Shown here: piece by piece, positions 1 through 30,705 of the stretch
Layout: each line of letters starts with the position of its first letter
Position numbering within the stretch: the stretch's first letter is position 1
Source of the DNA: Penaeus vannamei
Lineage: Eukaryota > Arthropoda > Malacostraca > Decapoda > Penaeidae
DNA: 43,229 nucleotides
Direction: 5' to 3'
Assembly (NCBI RefSeq): GCF_042767895.1
Contig: NC_091564.1
Location: 21,462,420-21,505,648 of the forward strand
Notes under the pieces: model-generated
What the model saw: only the letters and a program-made list of their open reading frames with translations
Databases searched by the model: none
What the model was told of the DNA's origin: nothing
Made by a program: the position numbers and the translations under genes

Positions 1-25
1 TAGGACTAGGACGCGTTTACAGTAC

Positions 26-1450
26 ATGTCCATAGTGAGGTCCCCGAATCTTGTGTTTACCCGCCCCCATCTAACCTTGGACAGGGAGCGGGTCACCTCC
101 TACCAAGGTATCAGCATGACTAGTGTTGCTAGTGGAAGTGGAACCCATAAGAGGGTAAGAAGTGATGGAAGTGTAGACATGAGTGACGAGAATGGATGCG
201 AGCGGGAGAAGAGGAAGAAGTACGACGGAAACTACACAGCAGCCCAGAATGTTGCCGGTGTGAACGGCAGGAAAAGACTGCTATTTCCACAGGACTGTGC
301 CTTGAGTTTCTTAGAAAAATTAAGGTGGGCCATGCAACTGGGCCGGGACTACGCTGATTTCGAGCCAGTGATGAAGGAAGGAAAAGGAAGGCCGTATCTC
401 AGGGTGCGGGCAGGCCAGGCGGTGCAGATGCTGACGACTCAGCGATACTAGGGGACAGTGATGACTATCCCAAAGTCTGGGGAAAAGTTCACCAAGGTGA
501 TAATTTTCCGATATCCCACGATATTTGACCCGGACTTCCTACTGGACAACGATAGATTTGTGTGGGTAAGGCGGCACACGTCCAGGGGCGAGGAGCGGAG
601 TCAGCTCGTTGCCCTTGTGAAGGGGGAAGTGCCAGAAAAGGTATTCATCTCTGGAGCGGGTTACAGGAGGGTGGCACCGTATGTAGAGCCGCCAGTCATG
701 TGCCTCAAGTGCTGCAGGTGGGGCCACAAGTCGTGAGCCTGTCAACAGGATGCTCGATGCAGGTTCTGTGGCAGGACACATGACTCAAGAGTCTGCTGGG
801 CCAAGATTGAAAAGGGGGAAAGGGTTACGCCTTGCTGCTGCAACTGCAGAGGCCGCCACAATGCCGGGTCACCTGCATGCAGGGTGAGACCACAAATCAA
901 GATTGCTTCGGCGGTCCCCAAGGAAGGAGAAAATGGAAAAAGGCCGGTCACCACGCGGCCAGAGGTGCCGAGGGAGGAGACAGCTGTTGTCCCTAATGCC
1001 TGGGTGCAGGGCCCACCGCGGGTGGTGCCGTCGCCAATGGCTTGTGATGACGGGCAGGACAGACAGGTGCAGGAAGTGAAGGAAGTGCCGCGGAGTAATG
1101 GTGCGGATTTTTCTAAGGAAATATCCGTAATTACCAGGATGTTCCAGACGCTGATGCAGAGAATGGAAGCTATCAAAAGGAAACTGGCCCAGGTTCCCAG
1201 CGAAGAAACGAAAAAACAGAAAGAGAGGGATGAGGCATCGAAAGAAACTCCGACTAAAGACACAGAAACGAAACAAACATGTATTTCTGGTTTTAAAGGG
1301 AAGGAAAGAAAAATAACAGCAAGTGTGGAGTACAACGATCACGAAAAAGAAAAACTCTTGGATCGATGGGAAATTGAACAAAACTTGGCAAAGCTTAATG
1401 ATATGCTGGAAGAATGGAAAGGCAAGGTAATGCATAGTGGAGTCTTATAG
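26..1450 (+). pseudogene. Gag-type ORF1 of a non-LTR retrotransposon, with two in-frame stops
   Basis: A single reading frame runs through this interval, broken only by TAG at 449-451 and TGA at 734-736. It encodes a basic, charged N-terminal part, then three CCHC-type zinc knuckles at about 692-880: CLKC..H..C, CRFC..H..C and CCNC..H..C. A Lys/Glu-rich, probably coiled-coil tail follows. This layout is typical of ORF1 (gag-like, RNA-binding) proteins of I/Nimbus-like and Jockey-like retrotransposons. The TGA falls inside the first knuckle between its His and last Cys, so that finger cannot form. The upstream end may extend beyond the window. No endonuclease or reverse transcriptase follows. 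Class is well supported; clade is inferred. Confidence 0.75.
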
Positions 1451-1810
1451 CATTATTGTCTAGACTTCATACAGCGGATTTCACAAAATATGTACAACAA
1501 AGAACAGGTGACCTGACCAGGGATGACCTGAGTGCCTGTCCTTTGCAAATAACAGCTGCACACACGGGTCGCCTACGGTACCTCACAGCTCATCAGTGAG
1601 TGTGTGCACGAACTTTCTCTTTAATAGACCATGACTCTCAATATTTTTGTTCTTGTATTTTATGTTATTATCTGGTAATACACCTAATTTTTGTATGAGA
1701 ACTGTGAGCCCACACAGGGACTTATCAAGATAAGGGTGAGGATAACCTACGTTACCACATCCTTTTGAGATGTAACCTTTTGTCTCAATAAACTTGTCAA
1801 AGTCAAAAAA
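1451..1810 (+). mobile_element. Probable 3' UTR and tail of the ORF1-bearing retroelement
   Basis: Non-coding sequence follows directly on the ORF1 stop and ends with an AATAAA-containing stretch and TCAAAGTCAAAAAAG at about 1787-1812, like the short-repeat 3' tail of an I/Nimbus-like element. The (CT)n array starts at once after the tail. There is no ORF2 in the 340 bp between ORF1 and tail, so this copy is either internally deleted or a gag-only derivative. The exact 3' boundary is inferred. Confidence 0.5.
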
Positions 1811-1823
1811 GTCTCTCTCTCTA

Positions 1824-1891
<68 letters not shown>

Positions 1892-1949
1892 TCTCTCTCT
1901 CTCTCTGTCTCTCTCTCTTTGTCTTTCTTTTTTTTTCTCTTTCTCTTTT

Positions 1950-2029
<80 letters not shown>

Positions 2030-2072
2030 TCTCTCTCTCTCTCTCCCTCCCCCCCTTCCCTCTCTCCCTCCA
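1811..2072. repeat. (CT)n microsatellite, imperfect
   Basis: About 260 bp of CT/TC dinucleotide with T-rich interruptions near 1919-1955 and a C-rich end near 2045-2070. It directly follows the retroelement tail. Long serine/leucine or arginine/glutamate frames across it are artefacts. Confidence 0.97.
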
Positions 2073-3045
2073 TTTTAGTTTTATGAGCACTAACACATCG
2101 TGTTCTCTGATTTTTCTTTTCCATATCTTGGCTAATATGTTACTGAAAGAAACATATATGGCATTATCGTGTGACGAACGGAAGGGTAAACTTCGATAAA
2201 CTCCCATGGACTGGCGCGAAATCGGTATTGTATTGATTGTAGTGTCTTTCTCTGTACGTATATGTGCTTTGAGGCCTGGATAAATTGTTTTATAATAAAG
2301 TTGCTTTATGAAAAATCTCTGACTTTCACTTTCCATATCTTTGCAAATATGTTATTGCAAGAAACAAACATGGTATTATTAGAAAGATTGGACTCTAAAC
2401 TAAAAAAAAGTAAAGAAAGGAACAGGTGTTGAGACTCTATTTTAGCTTTCTGAGCATGCTAAAACATCGTTTTCGTTTCTCAGTAGGGTAAATTTCGATA
2501 AACTCCCATGGCTATAAAAATGGCGTGAGATCGGAGCTTGCGCTCTGATTTTCTCGCCCGAGGCGGGCGGCATACGAGCGGGTCCCCGGACTTCCCGCGG
2601 GCCAATATTGATATAGGCCAGCACGGGGGATTATCGCGCTCAGACTGCCCCGTCGTGGATGGGTTAATTAAGGAGACCATGTTTTTTCGGCGATTTTCGC
2701 CCATCTTGCCGAAATTGACCCCCCAATCCCTCGCCCATTGTTGTCGTGGGGGCTTAGGAAACGAAGACAGACCCAACACAGGGTTATCCCCTGCCTAGGG
2801 CCTCAGCTCCCGACTCAACTAATTTTGCATGGTTTTTTTCCCCCTCCAGCTTTTTGTTTCCGTCCCTTCTCCAACCCCTTCTACTATCTACTTCCTAAGG
2901 TGTAAGAGCCGTGCTTAAGCTTTAATAAGTGTTTGTGTACCCGCATCACTAAATCAACATTTGAATATTAATATTCAAGTTCAAAAGGAACTACCATTGC
3001 TTTCCAAAAGAATGTACGTTGGCTCAAAGAAAGGCAGTTATCAAA
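2073..3045. repeat. Dispersed repeat block with an internal duplication
   Basis: No gene seen. A segment containing TTCGATAAACTCCCATGG occurs twice, near 2193 and 2494, each preceded by a related A/T-rich block (about 2073-2215 and 2320-2510). Bases 2735-2835 resemble the reverse complement of about 34340-34450, so this is a member of the same dispersed family in opposite orientation. The stretch 2520-2760 is unusually GC-rich for the window. Confidence 0.6.
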
Positions 3046-4475
3046 CCTTTAAGGGGACCGCACGGTCTTTTTTCTGCAATTTTTGCCCATCTTGCATATT
3101 CAAGGAGTTCCTCGGCCCCCGGTTCTTCCCTGAAAATTTCAAGACCCGGCCTTTATTTTTTAGGTGGTAACAGCCATTTTCGACAACCGAAATATTATTT
3201 TTTCATGTTACCTTAGAAAATCGGCAATTGTGACGCAGTGATTAAAGATAAAAAATTAGATTATTTTCTGAAAGCTTATTAAATTTCACATAAGATGAGA
3301 CCAACCTTCTTTTTTTTCGGAATAATTTAAAAATCTGGTAGGCGTCCAAAAACGATAATGAAGATTTTTTTTCATTTACATAAACATGATATGCCGTTCA
3401 TATGGAGTATTTTACTTTATGTTTTCATCATACATAGTTTGATCTATGAGCAAAACATTTCGAAAATGCAAACCTCCCCCCTCCCACCAAAATTTTATGG
3501 AATATTAATTAGGCTAAGGCAAACCTCAGGTAAAAAAGTTATTAAAATCTGTTCATAACTTTTCGAGTTAGAAAATAATCCTGGATCCAAACCATGGTCC
3601 GCATCACCACCAAAGTGCAATAAGCGTCTGTTAGGTTAAAACACATCATTGGTTAAAATCTCATCAAAATGTGTTCATAACTTTTAGAAATATCAGAAAA
3701 CAAACAAATAAAAAACAACAAGCAAACAAAAAAACAAACGGAAGTAACAATATAAATAAACAAAAGGTCATGGGGTACCACTACACTATACGTAAGATTT
3801 TGAGAAATGTGCTGGCAATGTCCGGAAGATAATAGAGGATTTTGGTGTAGGAAGACTAATCTTTTACCTTGTTTTGTTGATACCAAGATAGTCATGGATA
3901 GATGAAAACGAAAAATGCCGATATCTCAGTTCACCACCTTTAGGGGGGGGATCCTCAAAGGTGCAATTTATGTCTAAAATTAACGTATTATATCTTATTT
4001 TGTAGAAAAATAAAATATCTACAACTTGTTCCATTTTTTTTTCCAATGTTTGCCTGTGCTTCTTGTAAAAGTCTCAAATGTAAGAAAGTTTTTACTTTTT
4101 TATTTTCGTGAAGTCGCCTCCTTCAACAATTCACTGAAAAAAGGAAGTCGAAATTTGAAAAAAAAATGAATAAGTTGTAGCTATAGGGTAGTTCTGTGCA
4201 AAAATCAAATAAAATTGAATGTTTTATCGTTTTTGAAGACGTGAGAGTTGGCCCCCCTCACTGCATTTTCAGATTTTTTATTTTTATTTTTTGAAAATTT
4301 TCTTTTTTTTATAATTCAAAAACTGTTTGGGCGATTTCAAAAAAAAGAAAGAAAAAAAAGAAAGAAAGAAAAAAAAAAAAATTGACCACAGGTAATGATG
4401 GGAAAGGGTCTAAATAAAAGGGTGTTTATCAAAATCGGCAAGAAAAATCGAAAAAAAAGACGGTCCCCCTAAGGG
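3046..4475. mobile_element. Candidate non-autonomous element with inverted ends
   Basis: The left end (CCTTTAAGGGGACCG, then a T-run) and the right end (a run of A, then CGGTCCCCCTAAGGG) are imperfect inverted repeats, with similarity reaching about 40 bp inwards. The 1.4 kb between them is A/T-rich with homopolymer runs and no credible ORF. This suggests a MITE-like or foldback element. I could not define a clean target duplication, and the right end abuts a truncated retroelement. Related end motifs occur at 6952, 27327 and 38711. Confidence 0.4.
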
Positions 4476-5530
4476 AGATGAAGAATGGGAAGGCAACAGG
4501 GCCTGACGTAATCCCAGTGGAAGTTTGGAAAGCCATGGGAGAAGAAGGAGTATATATCCTATACGATCTACAGGTGAAGATTTCAGAGCAAGAAAATCTA
4601 CCGGACGAGTGGCAGGCAAGTATATTGATACCTCTTTTCAAATTATTGAGGCATTACACTCATGTCCCACACATTGAAAATCTTGGAAAGAATTATAGAT
4701 GGCAGACTAAGAGAGGAAATAGATATAGGGAAAGAACAGCTAGGATTTAAGAAAGGAAGGGGAACATCTGATGGAATATTTTGTCTTAGGCTAGTGATGG
4801 AAAAATTCAGAGAAGAGCAAAGATATCTACATATGGTATTCATAGACCTTGAAGAGGAATGACAATTAGCAGGTCCAAAACTGAATATATATGCACCAGC
4901 ATTGATGGGGGAAGCATAAGGATGGATGGAGAAGAGCTAAAGAGAGTACAGAAGTTCAACTAATTGGAGTCCATAGTAGATGCTAGTGGGAACAAGTGAA
5001 GCAGGCAGGGTAGAACAACTGGAGGTCTACCTCTGGGGTCCTCTGTGACAAAAAAGTACCTCTAAGACTGAATGGAAAGTTTCATAGGACAGTTGTTAGA
5101 CCAGCTATGTTGTATGGAACAGAAACAGTATGTATGAAAAAGACTGAGGAGAAAAGGATGGATGTAGCAGAAATGAGAATGTTGAAGTGGATGTGTAGGG
5201 TAAAAGAGAGGGTAGGATTAGAGTGTTGACAAATGTGCTAGAAATATCAAAGAAAATGCAGGAAGGGAGACTGAGGTGGTATGGACACCTGCTGAGAAGG
5301 GACAAAGACTATGTTGGAAGACATACATTGGAGATGGAAGTTCAGGGTCGAAGAAAGAGGGGAAGACCAAGAAAGAGATGGTGAAACTGTGTAAAGGATG
5401 ACCTGCAATTGAAAGAAATCACAGAAGAGGAAGCACAAGATAGAAATCAGTGGAGGTGGCTCATCCATAATGGTGACTCCATATAGAAATGGGAGAAAGC
5501 TGAGAAAAAGAATGGAATGCGGGAATGGGA
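4476..5530 (+). pseudogene. RTE-like non-LTR reverse transcriptase relic
   Basis: Broken frames preserve ordered blocks of a non-LTR reverse transcriptase. They are KNGKATGPDVIPVE...WK (from 4478), a DEWQ..ILIPLFK block (about 4600-4640), ILERIIDGRLREEI..QLGF (4671 on) and a FIDLEE block ending near 4860. Later come an LYGTET-like block near 5110, a WYGHLLRRD block (about 5277) and an RGRPRKRW block (about 5360). The central palm, including the expected catalytic YADD/FADD box, is missing between about 4860 and 4870. The copy is 5' truncated and frameshifted, hence dead. Confidence 0.75.
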
Positions 5531-6321
5531 CAGTTTTGCATTCTGCAAAACTTTAATTCAAGAAAGTATGTTTTTTTTTTCAAAATCAAATTCCTCTATT
5601 TATTTCTGGATTTATCACACATATTTTGATTTCCTTTGAGACCTAAACTATTTTTTCACCACACTGTTTCATGGTAAAATCCCAAAAATAGTTTAATAAA
5701 TATTCTGACTTCAAGAAGTCTATGGTGTATTATGCTTTTTGTCTTACAGAAAGTTCTTTACTTTTCTGTTTTGAATATGGAAGAATATCCCTACTATATC
5801 ACTTTAAAACAAATATAATTGGTTGGAGTGAAAGTTTGAACCTAGTCTAACAAAGTGGCAGATGCAATGAATATAAAACATTCTGAATACAAAATAAGGG
5901 ATAAACCAAAAAAAAGGTGGATATAACCTATTTTATTGTTTTTAGTTTATCTGCAAAATAATGGTAAAAGTGAAATATGCAAATTTATAAGCATTTATTT
6001 AACAACTGGTATACAAGTCTCTGTTACACAGCTAATGGAAATTTTTACATTAATATTGTTACAATATTTCAAATCTTTGGTATGAAATCCTAAGTAATTC
6101 TAGAGGAGCTATGATAAATTGGTTCAAAATATAGCCATGTGATAATGTAACTTGAAATCAAAAAGTAGTTGAAAAGGTCATCTAAAATTTGCAACATGCT
6201 GCAATGTTATTTCATCTATATTAAATGTATTAAAATAAAGATAAATATGTAATTGTGCCACATATGATAATGTCCAGAACCAAATGCATGGATGATCACA
6301 ATGGATGGCTAACAACACTAA
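5531..6321 (-). other. AT-rich region, probably containing the FIG4 3' UTR
   Basis: No ORF of interest. On the minus strand downstream of the FIG4 stop, AATAAA signals can be read at 5994-5999 (about 320 nt after the stop) and 5932-5937. Either could end the FIG4 mRNA. Beyond them, towards 5531, I see only AT-rich DNA. Confidence 0.45.
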
Positions 6322-23116
<16,795 letters not shown>

Positions 23117-23708
23117 CTTTTAGCAACCTTCTGAAATAAATAATAATACTCAGTCTATGTAATGTAACACAATAATTATTTACTAAAGTGCAAAAATGGC
23201 ATTTACCAAAGTTATGTCAATTTCTTTATAAAATACAAAATCTGCAAAATTATTATGGAACAAAGATATGAACCATAGTGCAACAACACACATACATCAA
23301 ACACATTAAATACACTTGTACAAACAATTTTGTACAGTCACCTCCCACAGAAGGTGAGACACTTGGGCAAGGTAAGGTGAGGAATGGGGGTCTTCAAGCT
23401 GGCTGTGATAGTCTGCGTACCTCAAACTGTGTGCAACAGCTATTGGGCACTACCAAAGTTTCAAAATGCAAGTGTCATAAGTAATATGTCACATGGTAAT
23501 AGAAGGCATGATGATATTATGTTATTGACATAAGTGTTGTGTTTGTATTACAGCAATGTTTCCCTTACATACTTGGTGTACAAACACACAAAAATGCACA
23601 TGCTTGAGTGTGTGGAGGCATAAACTAACCAAAGATTACACACTGTTGGAATAAAAAAAAAAAAAAAATAAAAGTGCATGCTCAGGTAAAAGATGACACA
23701 AGAATGTA

Positions 23709-24217
<509 letters not shown>

Positions 24218-24403
24218 ATTTGATTTGATTTGATTTGATAATATTTATTTACAGAACAGCGTACATGCCCTGTAAAAAGCCAGGGTAAGATGCTACCGCA
24301 TCTATCCAACTGGCTATGCTTATATTTATGTAAAGGGCTATTAGTCAAACATTAGTTCTACATGCCTGAAGGGCTGTGTCATTATGCATACATTATTCAC
24401 ATA
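24218..24403 (-). mobile_element. 3' UTR and ATCAA-repeat tail of an I/Nimbus-like element
   Basis: Downstream of the ORF2 stop on the minus strand, a non-coding 3' region ends in four or more ATCAA units (24218-24241) and runs directly into (CT)n. This parallels the plus-strand element ending at 1810. Confidence 0.65.
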
Positions 24404-25229
24404 TCATCTAGTTGGTAAAAAACCTTTTATATCCCTAATCATATTGAAGACAAGACCAGTGTCTATGATAAAATTAATATAATCAATAAGTGCTGGTCTC
24501 TGGACAGTGCTATTTGATCGATAGGATGCAGTTTTTGAGCAACAAAGTAAGTAATGTGTAAGATTATGCGACTTGGGCGCCTTGCACATTTTGCATTGGT
24601 GATATGTGACTGGCTTTGCCTCCAAAACTGCATCCTGTACATAATGTATAGTGTATTGATACCCTATGCGTAGCCTGGTTAGCGTGACCTGCTGTCTCCG
24701 AGACAGTCCATCGTAGTATTTATATGGTTTGTCAGCATCACATGACCTGACAATACTTTCATAATGCCAGATGGTACCATGTCCACTTTTCTTCAATTTT
24801 TCAGTGGTCCATACCTGGCCCTCATAATCTCGAAGACAGCTGATAACACGTTTTTTCATTTGACTGATAGATAGCGCTATTACATAATATGGTTCTTCAT
24901 GGGAAAGCGCTTGTTTTGCTAACTTATCTATGTTGTCACAGGTTGATATCCCTATATGAGAAGGTATCCAATATAGTGATACTTGTATACCCTGCTCGGA
25001 TAGGCTAGCGATTTGGTGAATGGTATTGATAGTTCCCATGTTTTCTGGATTAAATGCTGTAAGTCTATATAGTGCACCCTGGCTGTCAGAGAAGACGGCT
25101 AGGTGTCGCTGCTGTTCAGTACCTTTTTTGACGGCATGGTATATTGCTACTGACTCGGCATCAGTTGTGCTTGTCCAGTTGGAAATTCGCACACTTTCTT
25201 GAAGAGCAATATCCTCATGGAGTAATGCT
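24404..25229 (-). pseudogene. C-terminal ORF2 (RNase H domain) of an I/Nimbus-like retrotransposon, cut by the gap
   Basis: The open frame from the gap to the TGA at 24404-24406 encodes an RNase H domain: DAESVAIYHAV with the catalytic Glu, FSDSQGAL with the catalytic Asp, and WIPSHIGI with the conserved His. It is followed by an LTRLRIGY block and a Cys/His cluster (CKMCKA...H..LCC) typical of the ends of I-clade ORF2 proteins. The frame is uninterrupted over about 275 codons, so this may be a young copy. Its upstream reverse transcriptase is hidden by or lost in the N gap. Long frames drawn across the N's are not real. Confidence 0.8.
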
Positions 25230-25729
25230 NNNNNNNNNNNNNNNNNNNNNNNNNNNNNNNNNNNNNNNNNNNNNNNNNNNNNNNNNNNNNNNNNNNNNNN
25301 NNNNNNNNNNNNNNNNNNNNNNNNNNNNNNNNNNNNNNNNNNNNNNNNNNNNNNNNNNNNNNNNNNNNNNNNNNNNNNNNNNNNNNNNNNNNNNNNNNNN
25401 NNNNNNNNNNNNNNNNNNNNNNNNNNNNNNNNNNNNNNNNNNNNNNNNNNNNNNNNNNNNNNNNNNNNNNNNNNNNNNNNNNNNNNNNNNNNNNNNNNNN
25501 NNNNNNNNNNNNNNNNNNNNNNNNNNNNNNNNNNNNNNNNNNNNNNNNNNNNNNNNNNNNNNNNNNNNNNNNNNNNNNNNNNNNNNNNNNNNNNNNNNNN
25601 NNNNNNNNNNNNNNNNNNNNNNNNNNNNNNNNNNNNNNNNNNNNNNNNNNNNNNNNNNNNNNNNNNNNNNNNNNNNNNNNNNNNNNNNNNNNNNNNNNNN
25701 NNNNNNNNNNNNNNNNNNNNNNNNNNNNN
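25230..25729. other. Assembly gap, exactly 500 N
   Basis: A round 500 N usually marks a gap of unknown true size. It sits between retroelement coding sequence and A-rich then (AT)n sequence, a typical assembly break. Confidence 0.98.
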
Positions 25730-25813
25730 ACACAATAAAAAATAAATAAAAAATAAAAAATAAATAAAAAATAAAAAAACCAAAAACACACCAAAAAACA
25801 ACAAAACACAAAA

Positions 25814-28230
<2,417 letters not shown>

Positions 28231-28380
28231 CCACTCGCTGGTCTCTCAGTGTTCCTATTTTCTATGCCGCATCCCTCATCAAGCACTCACCGTTTTCCTT
28301 AACACGTAGCCCAACAATTACAAATCGTTACGAGTCCCCCTCAAAAGCTACCACTTTCCTTTCAATCATACCAGTTATAT
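28231..28380 (-). other. Candidate FIG4 5' UTR exon and promoter area
   Basis: FIG4 exon 1 starts right after an acceptor-like site, so an upstream non-coding exon is expected. On the minus strand a strong donor, AAAACG|GTGAGTGC, lies at 28291/28290, after moderately GC-rich sequence without an ATG in good context. Position and orientation fit, but this is conjecture without RNA data; other donors upstream are possible. Confidence 0.22.
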
Positions 28381-30483
28381 ATGTATAAAACAAAGCGTAT
28401 TTAGTGTACTTTGTGATGTGATGATTACCAAGTCAGTTGGAGTTATTATTTTCAAAGTTTAATAAATGCATTAAAACAAACACACCTAATCTAAACCAGA
28501 TAATACCTTTCTTTCTTTCTTTCTTCGTCTTTTTGAAAATCCTATTTTGAAGAAATGAAGAACTGTGGATGGCAATGTCAGTACAAAATCATTCTAATTA
28601 TATAGTCCTAGCATGAATACAATATGGCAGTTCAATTTTAAGTATTATAAAATCATATGTATGAAGTAAATGGAATTCGAGAATTACTGAAGAATTTTTC
28701 CCATGCTCCACATAAGAGGGAGGAAGGGGATTGGTCACTGTGGTTATAATTTTTGAGGAGGATCATATGTATGTAAGCACATGTACATAAGGTTAACCAT
28801 TTTAATCATCCTCATTTAGTAAGCCTACAATGACTTCTTATGCAAAGGAATGAAATATACATTAGTTATCCCTATCAAATCATTTTTTTAAATAATTTTC
28901 AAAAGTAATAGCTTTTACCAGGAAACGAGTGGAGAGTTGGTGTTTAGTCATTTGCACCTATTATCTGTACTAAGAAGTGCATAAAAAATCATCAGACACC
29001 AAGATGTGGTTGGATATTTGCATATTTATGTTTCAACTCTAGAGGAAGACTGCATATAAGAACATGTTCAAAATTACATATAGTTTTTATTTCAGAGCGG
29101 TATTACTGTGTACTATCATCTTCAAGATGAAATAATTAGCATCATTTATATCTCCGAAGTTTGAAGATCCAACTTTTATGAGCATTTCATATTGAAGTGC
29201 TCTTTATAGCAGAAATGACTCATTTCAAACCAAATCAAATTTGCTAACATCGGAAAGTGCCAACGGTTAGGGTGAAGTCAGCTGAAACATTTTAATTATT
29301 ATTTATGCAGCTATTTTCAAACATTAGTGCTTCCTACTTGGTATACATACAGATCTCTTGGTAAGCTACAACATATTACAGGGAATCTCTGTGGAAAGTA
29401 TATTTCATTGGTAAAAGTATTTCATTATAAATCGCTGATATTATTTTTTTCTGATATTAGTAAAAAAGTGTTCTTTGAACAATCACAAACTCATATCTAT
29501 GCACAATGTTATTATGAAATGCCATATTCAAGATTACAAAAAGCAAAAATCCACACAGGTGTACCGGGCACATATTAGGTGCATACCTCCTCTACGTGTT
29601 GGCAGTTCTCGTGTGCCACCCAAGAAATAACTGGAGCTGGGCTGTAAAAATTGTGTGGTAGTTTCCTAATTCTTATACCTATACAATAAGCTAGCTAACT
29701 CAGTTTGACCCCCTAATTTACATTAGGAACTACTGTTACTATGTTACTAAGAAACCTAAGATTTTCAATGAAAATCTTAGGTGGCAACCAAGCTAAGCCC
29801 TGCCTCTTTGCCTTCATTTATTGCAAATATTAACAGGCTTTTTTCCTTTTCTTTCTTTCTTTCTTTCTTTTTTCTTACTACTGAACCATTTTCGAAGAAA
29901 ATATATTAAAAAACCAATTAATATAAAATAGCACACAAAATGATGGGTGAAAAGGCAGTGGAACTAATGACATCATTGTGTTTAGCCAGTGAAGATGCAC
30001 GTTGAGATATTAGATATAGCTGGATGAATAATGATTTGTATAATTTACTCAGTTTTGTTAGAATTACCAGAAGTAAAACAAAAATTCAACTTTTGTTTAT
30101 GGTAACAAAATGTTTCATAGCATAAACAGTTGTCAGAAAACTACAGAAAAAGTCAATTTTTTTTCTGGGTTCAATAGTCTAAGTTGACATGATGCTACCT
30201 GTTGTATATATTCCTTGGCTTTAGCAGAAACTAGGGTATGAATATATGTGTCTCTGTACAAATGATATAAGCATTATAGAAAGCCTATGATTGATACATC
30301 TCAGAAGCTACCAGAACCATAACATGATAAAGCATCAATAAGTGCAGATGAGTGAAATTAAAATTCACAATTTCTTAAAATAGGTGGCAGTGATGTCTCT
30401 GATTTTTTAAAATCAGAATAGAAAGGGGAGGGAAAATAGTGGTTGGAAACTAAAGGATAAAGAAATCATGATCTATTTTCTAG
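28381..30483. other. Intergenic AT-rich DNA with a perfect hairpin
   Basis: No gene recognised. Bases 29754-29766 and 29770-29782 form a perfect 13-bp inverted repeat around AAT. Short CTTT repeats occur near 28510 and 29852. Confidence 0.6.
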
Positions 30484-30705
30484 GTCACGTGGCAGTGGCA
30501 TCACAGGAACCCAGGTACCTGTGCCCCAAGGAACAACAAATACAGCTCCAGCTTCTCCAACTGCTTCTGCTGCTACCACTACTTCTTTACCCCAGCCTGC
30601 TGCTCCAGTGTGAAGTGTAGGAGTCCTTTCACAATGCCAGCACCTGCATCACCGCCGCCACAAGCTTCAGTGACACCAACAAAAACTGTGCCATTGCCAG
30701 TGTAA
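30484..30705 (+). CDS. Possible terminal exon of an unrecognised plus-strand gene
   Basis: A good acceptor (CTATTTTCTAG) at 30473-30483 precedes sequence of coding-like composition. Entered in one phase, it gives a Pro/Thr/Ala-rich tail (TQVPVPQGTTNTAP, then PQPAAPV) ending at TGA 30611-30613. A second frame is open from 30484 to TAA 30703-30705 and becomes Pro-rich after 30630. AATAAA occurs at 30935 and 31395 on the plus strand. No upstream exon was found, so it could be a gene tail, a pseudogene or chance. Confidence 0.3.
   Translation, partial: VTWQWHHRNPGTCAPRNNKYSSSFSNCFCCYHYFFTPACCSSVKCRSPFTMPAPASPPPQASVTPTKTVPLPV

Noticed and set aside
742..1435. Minus-strand frames of 188-197 codons opposite the ORF1 relic
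   Set aside because: The plus-strand frame has zinc knuckles; these are its antisense shadows.
1583..2336. Arg/Glu-rich and Ser/Leu-rich frames
   Set aside because: Translations of the (CT)n array and adjoining repeat.
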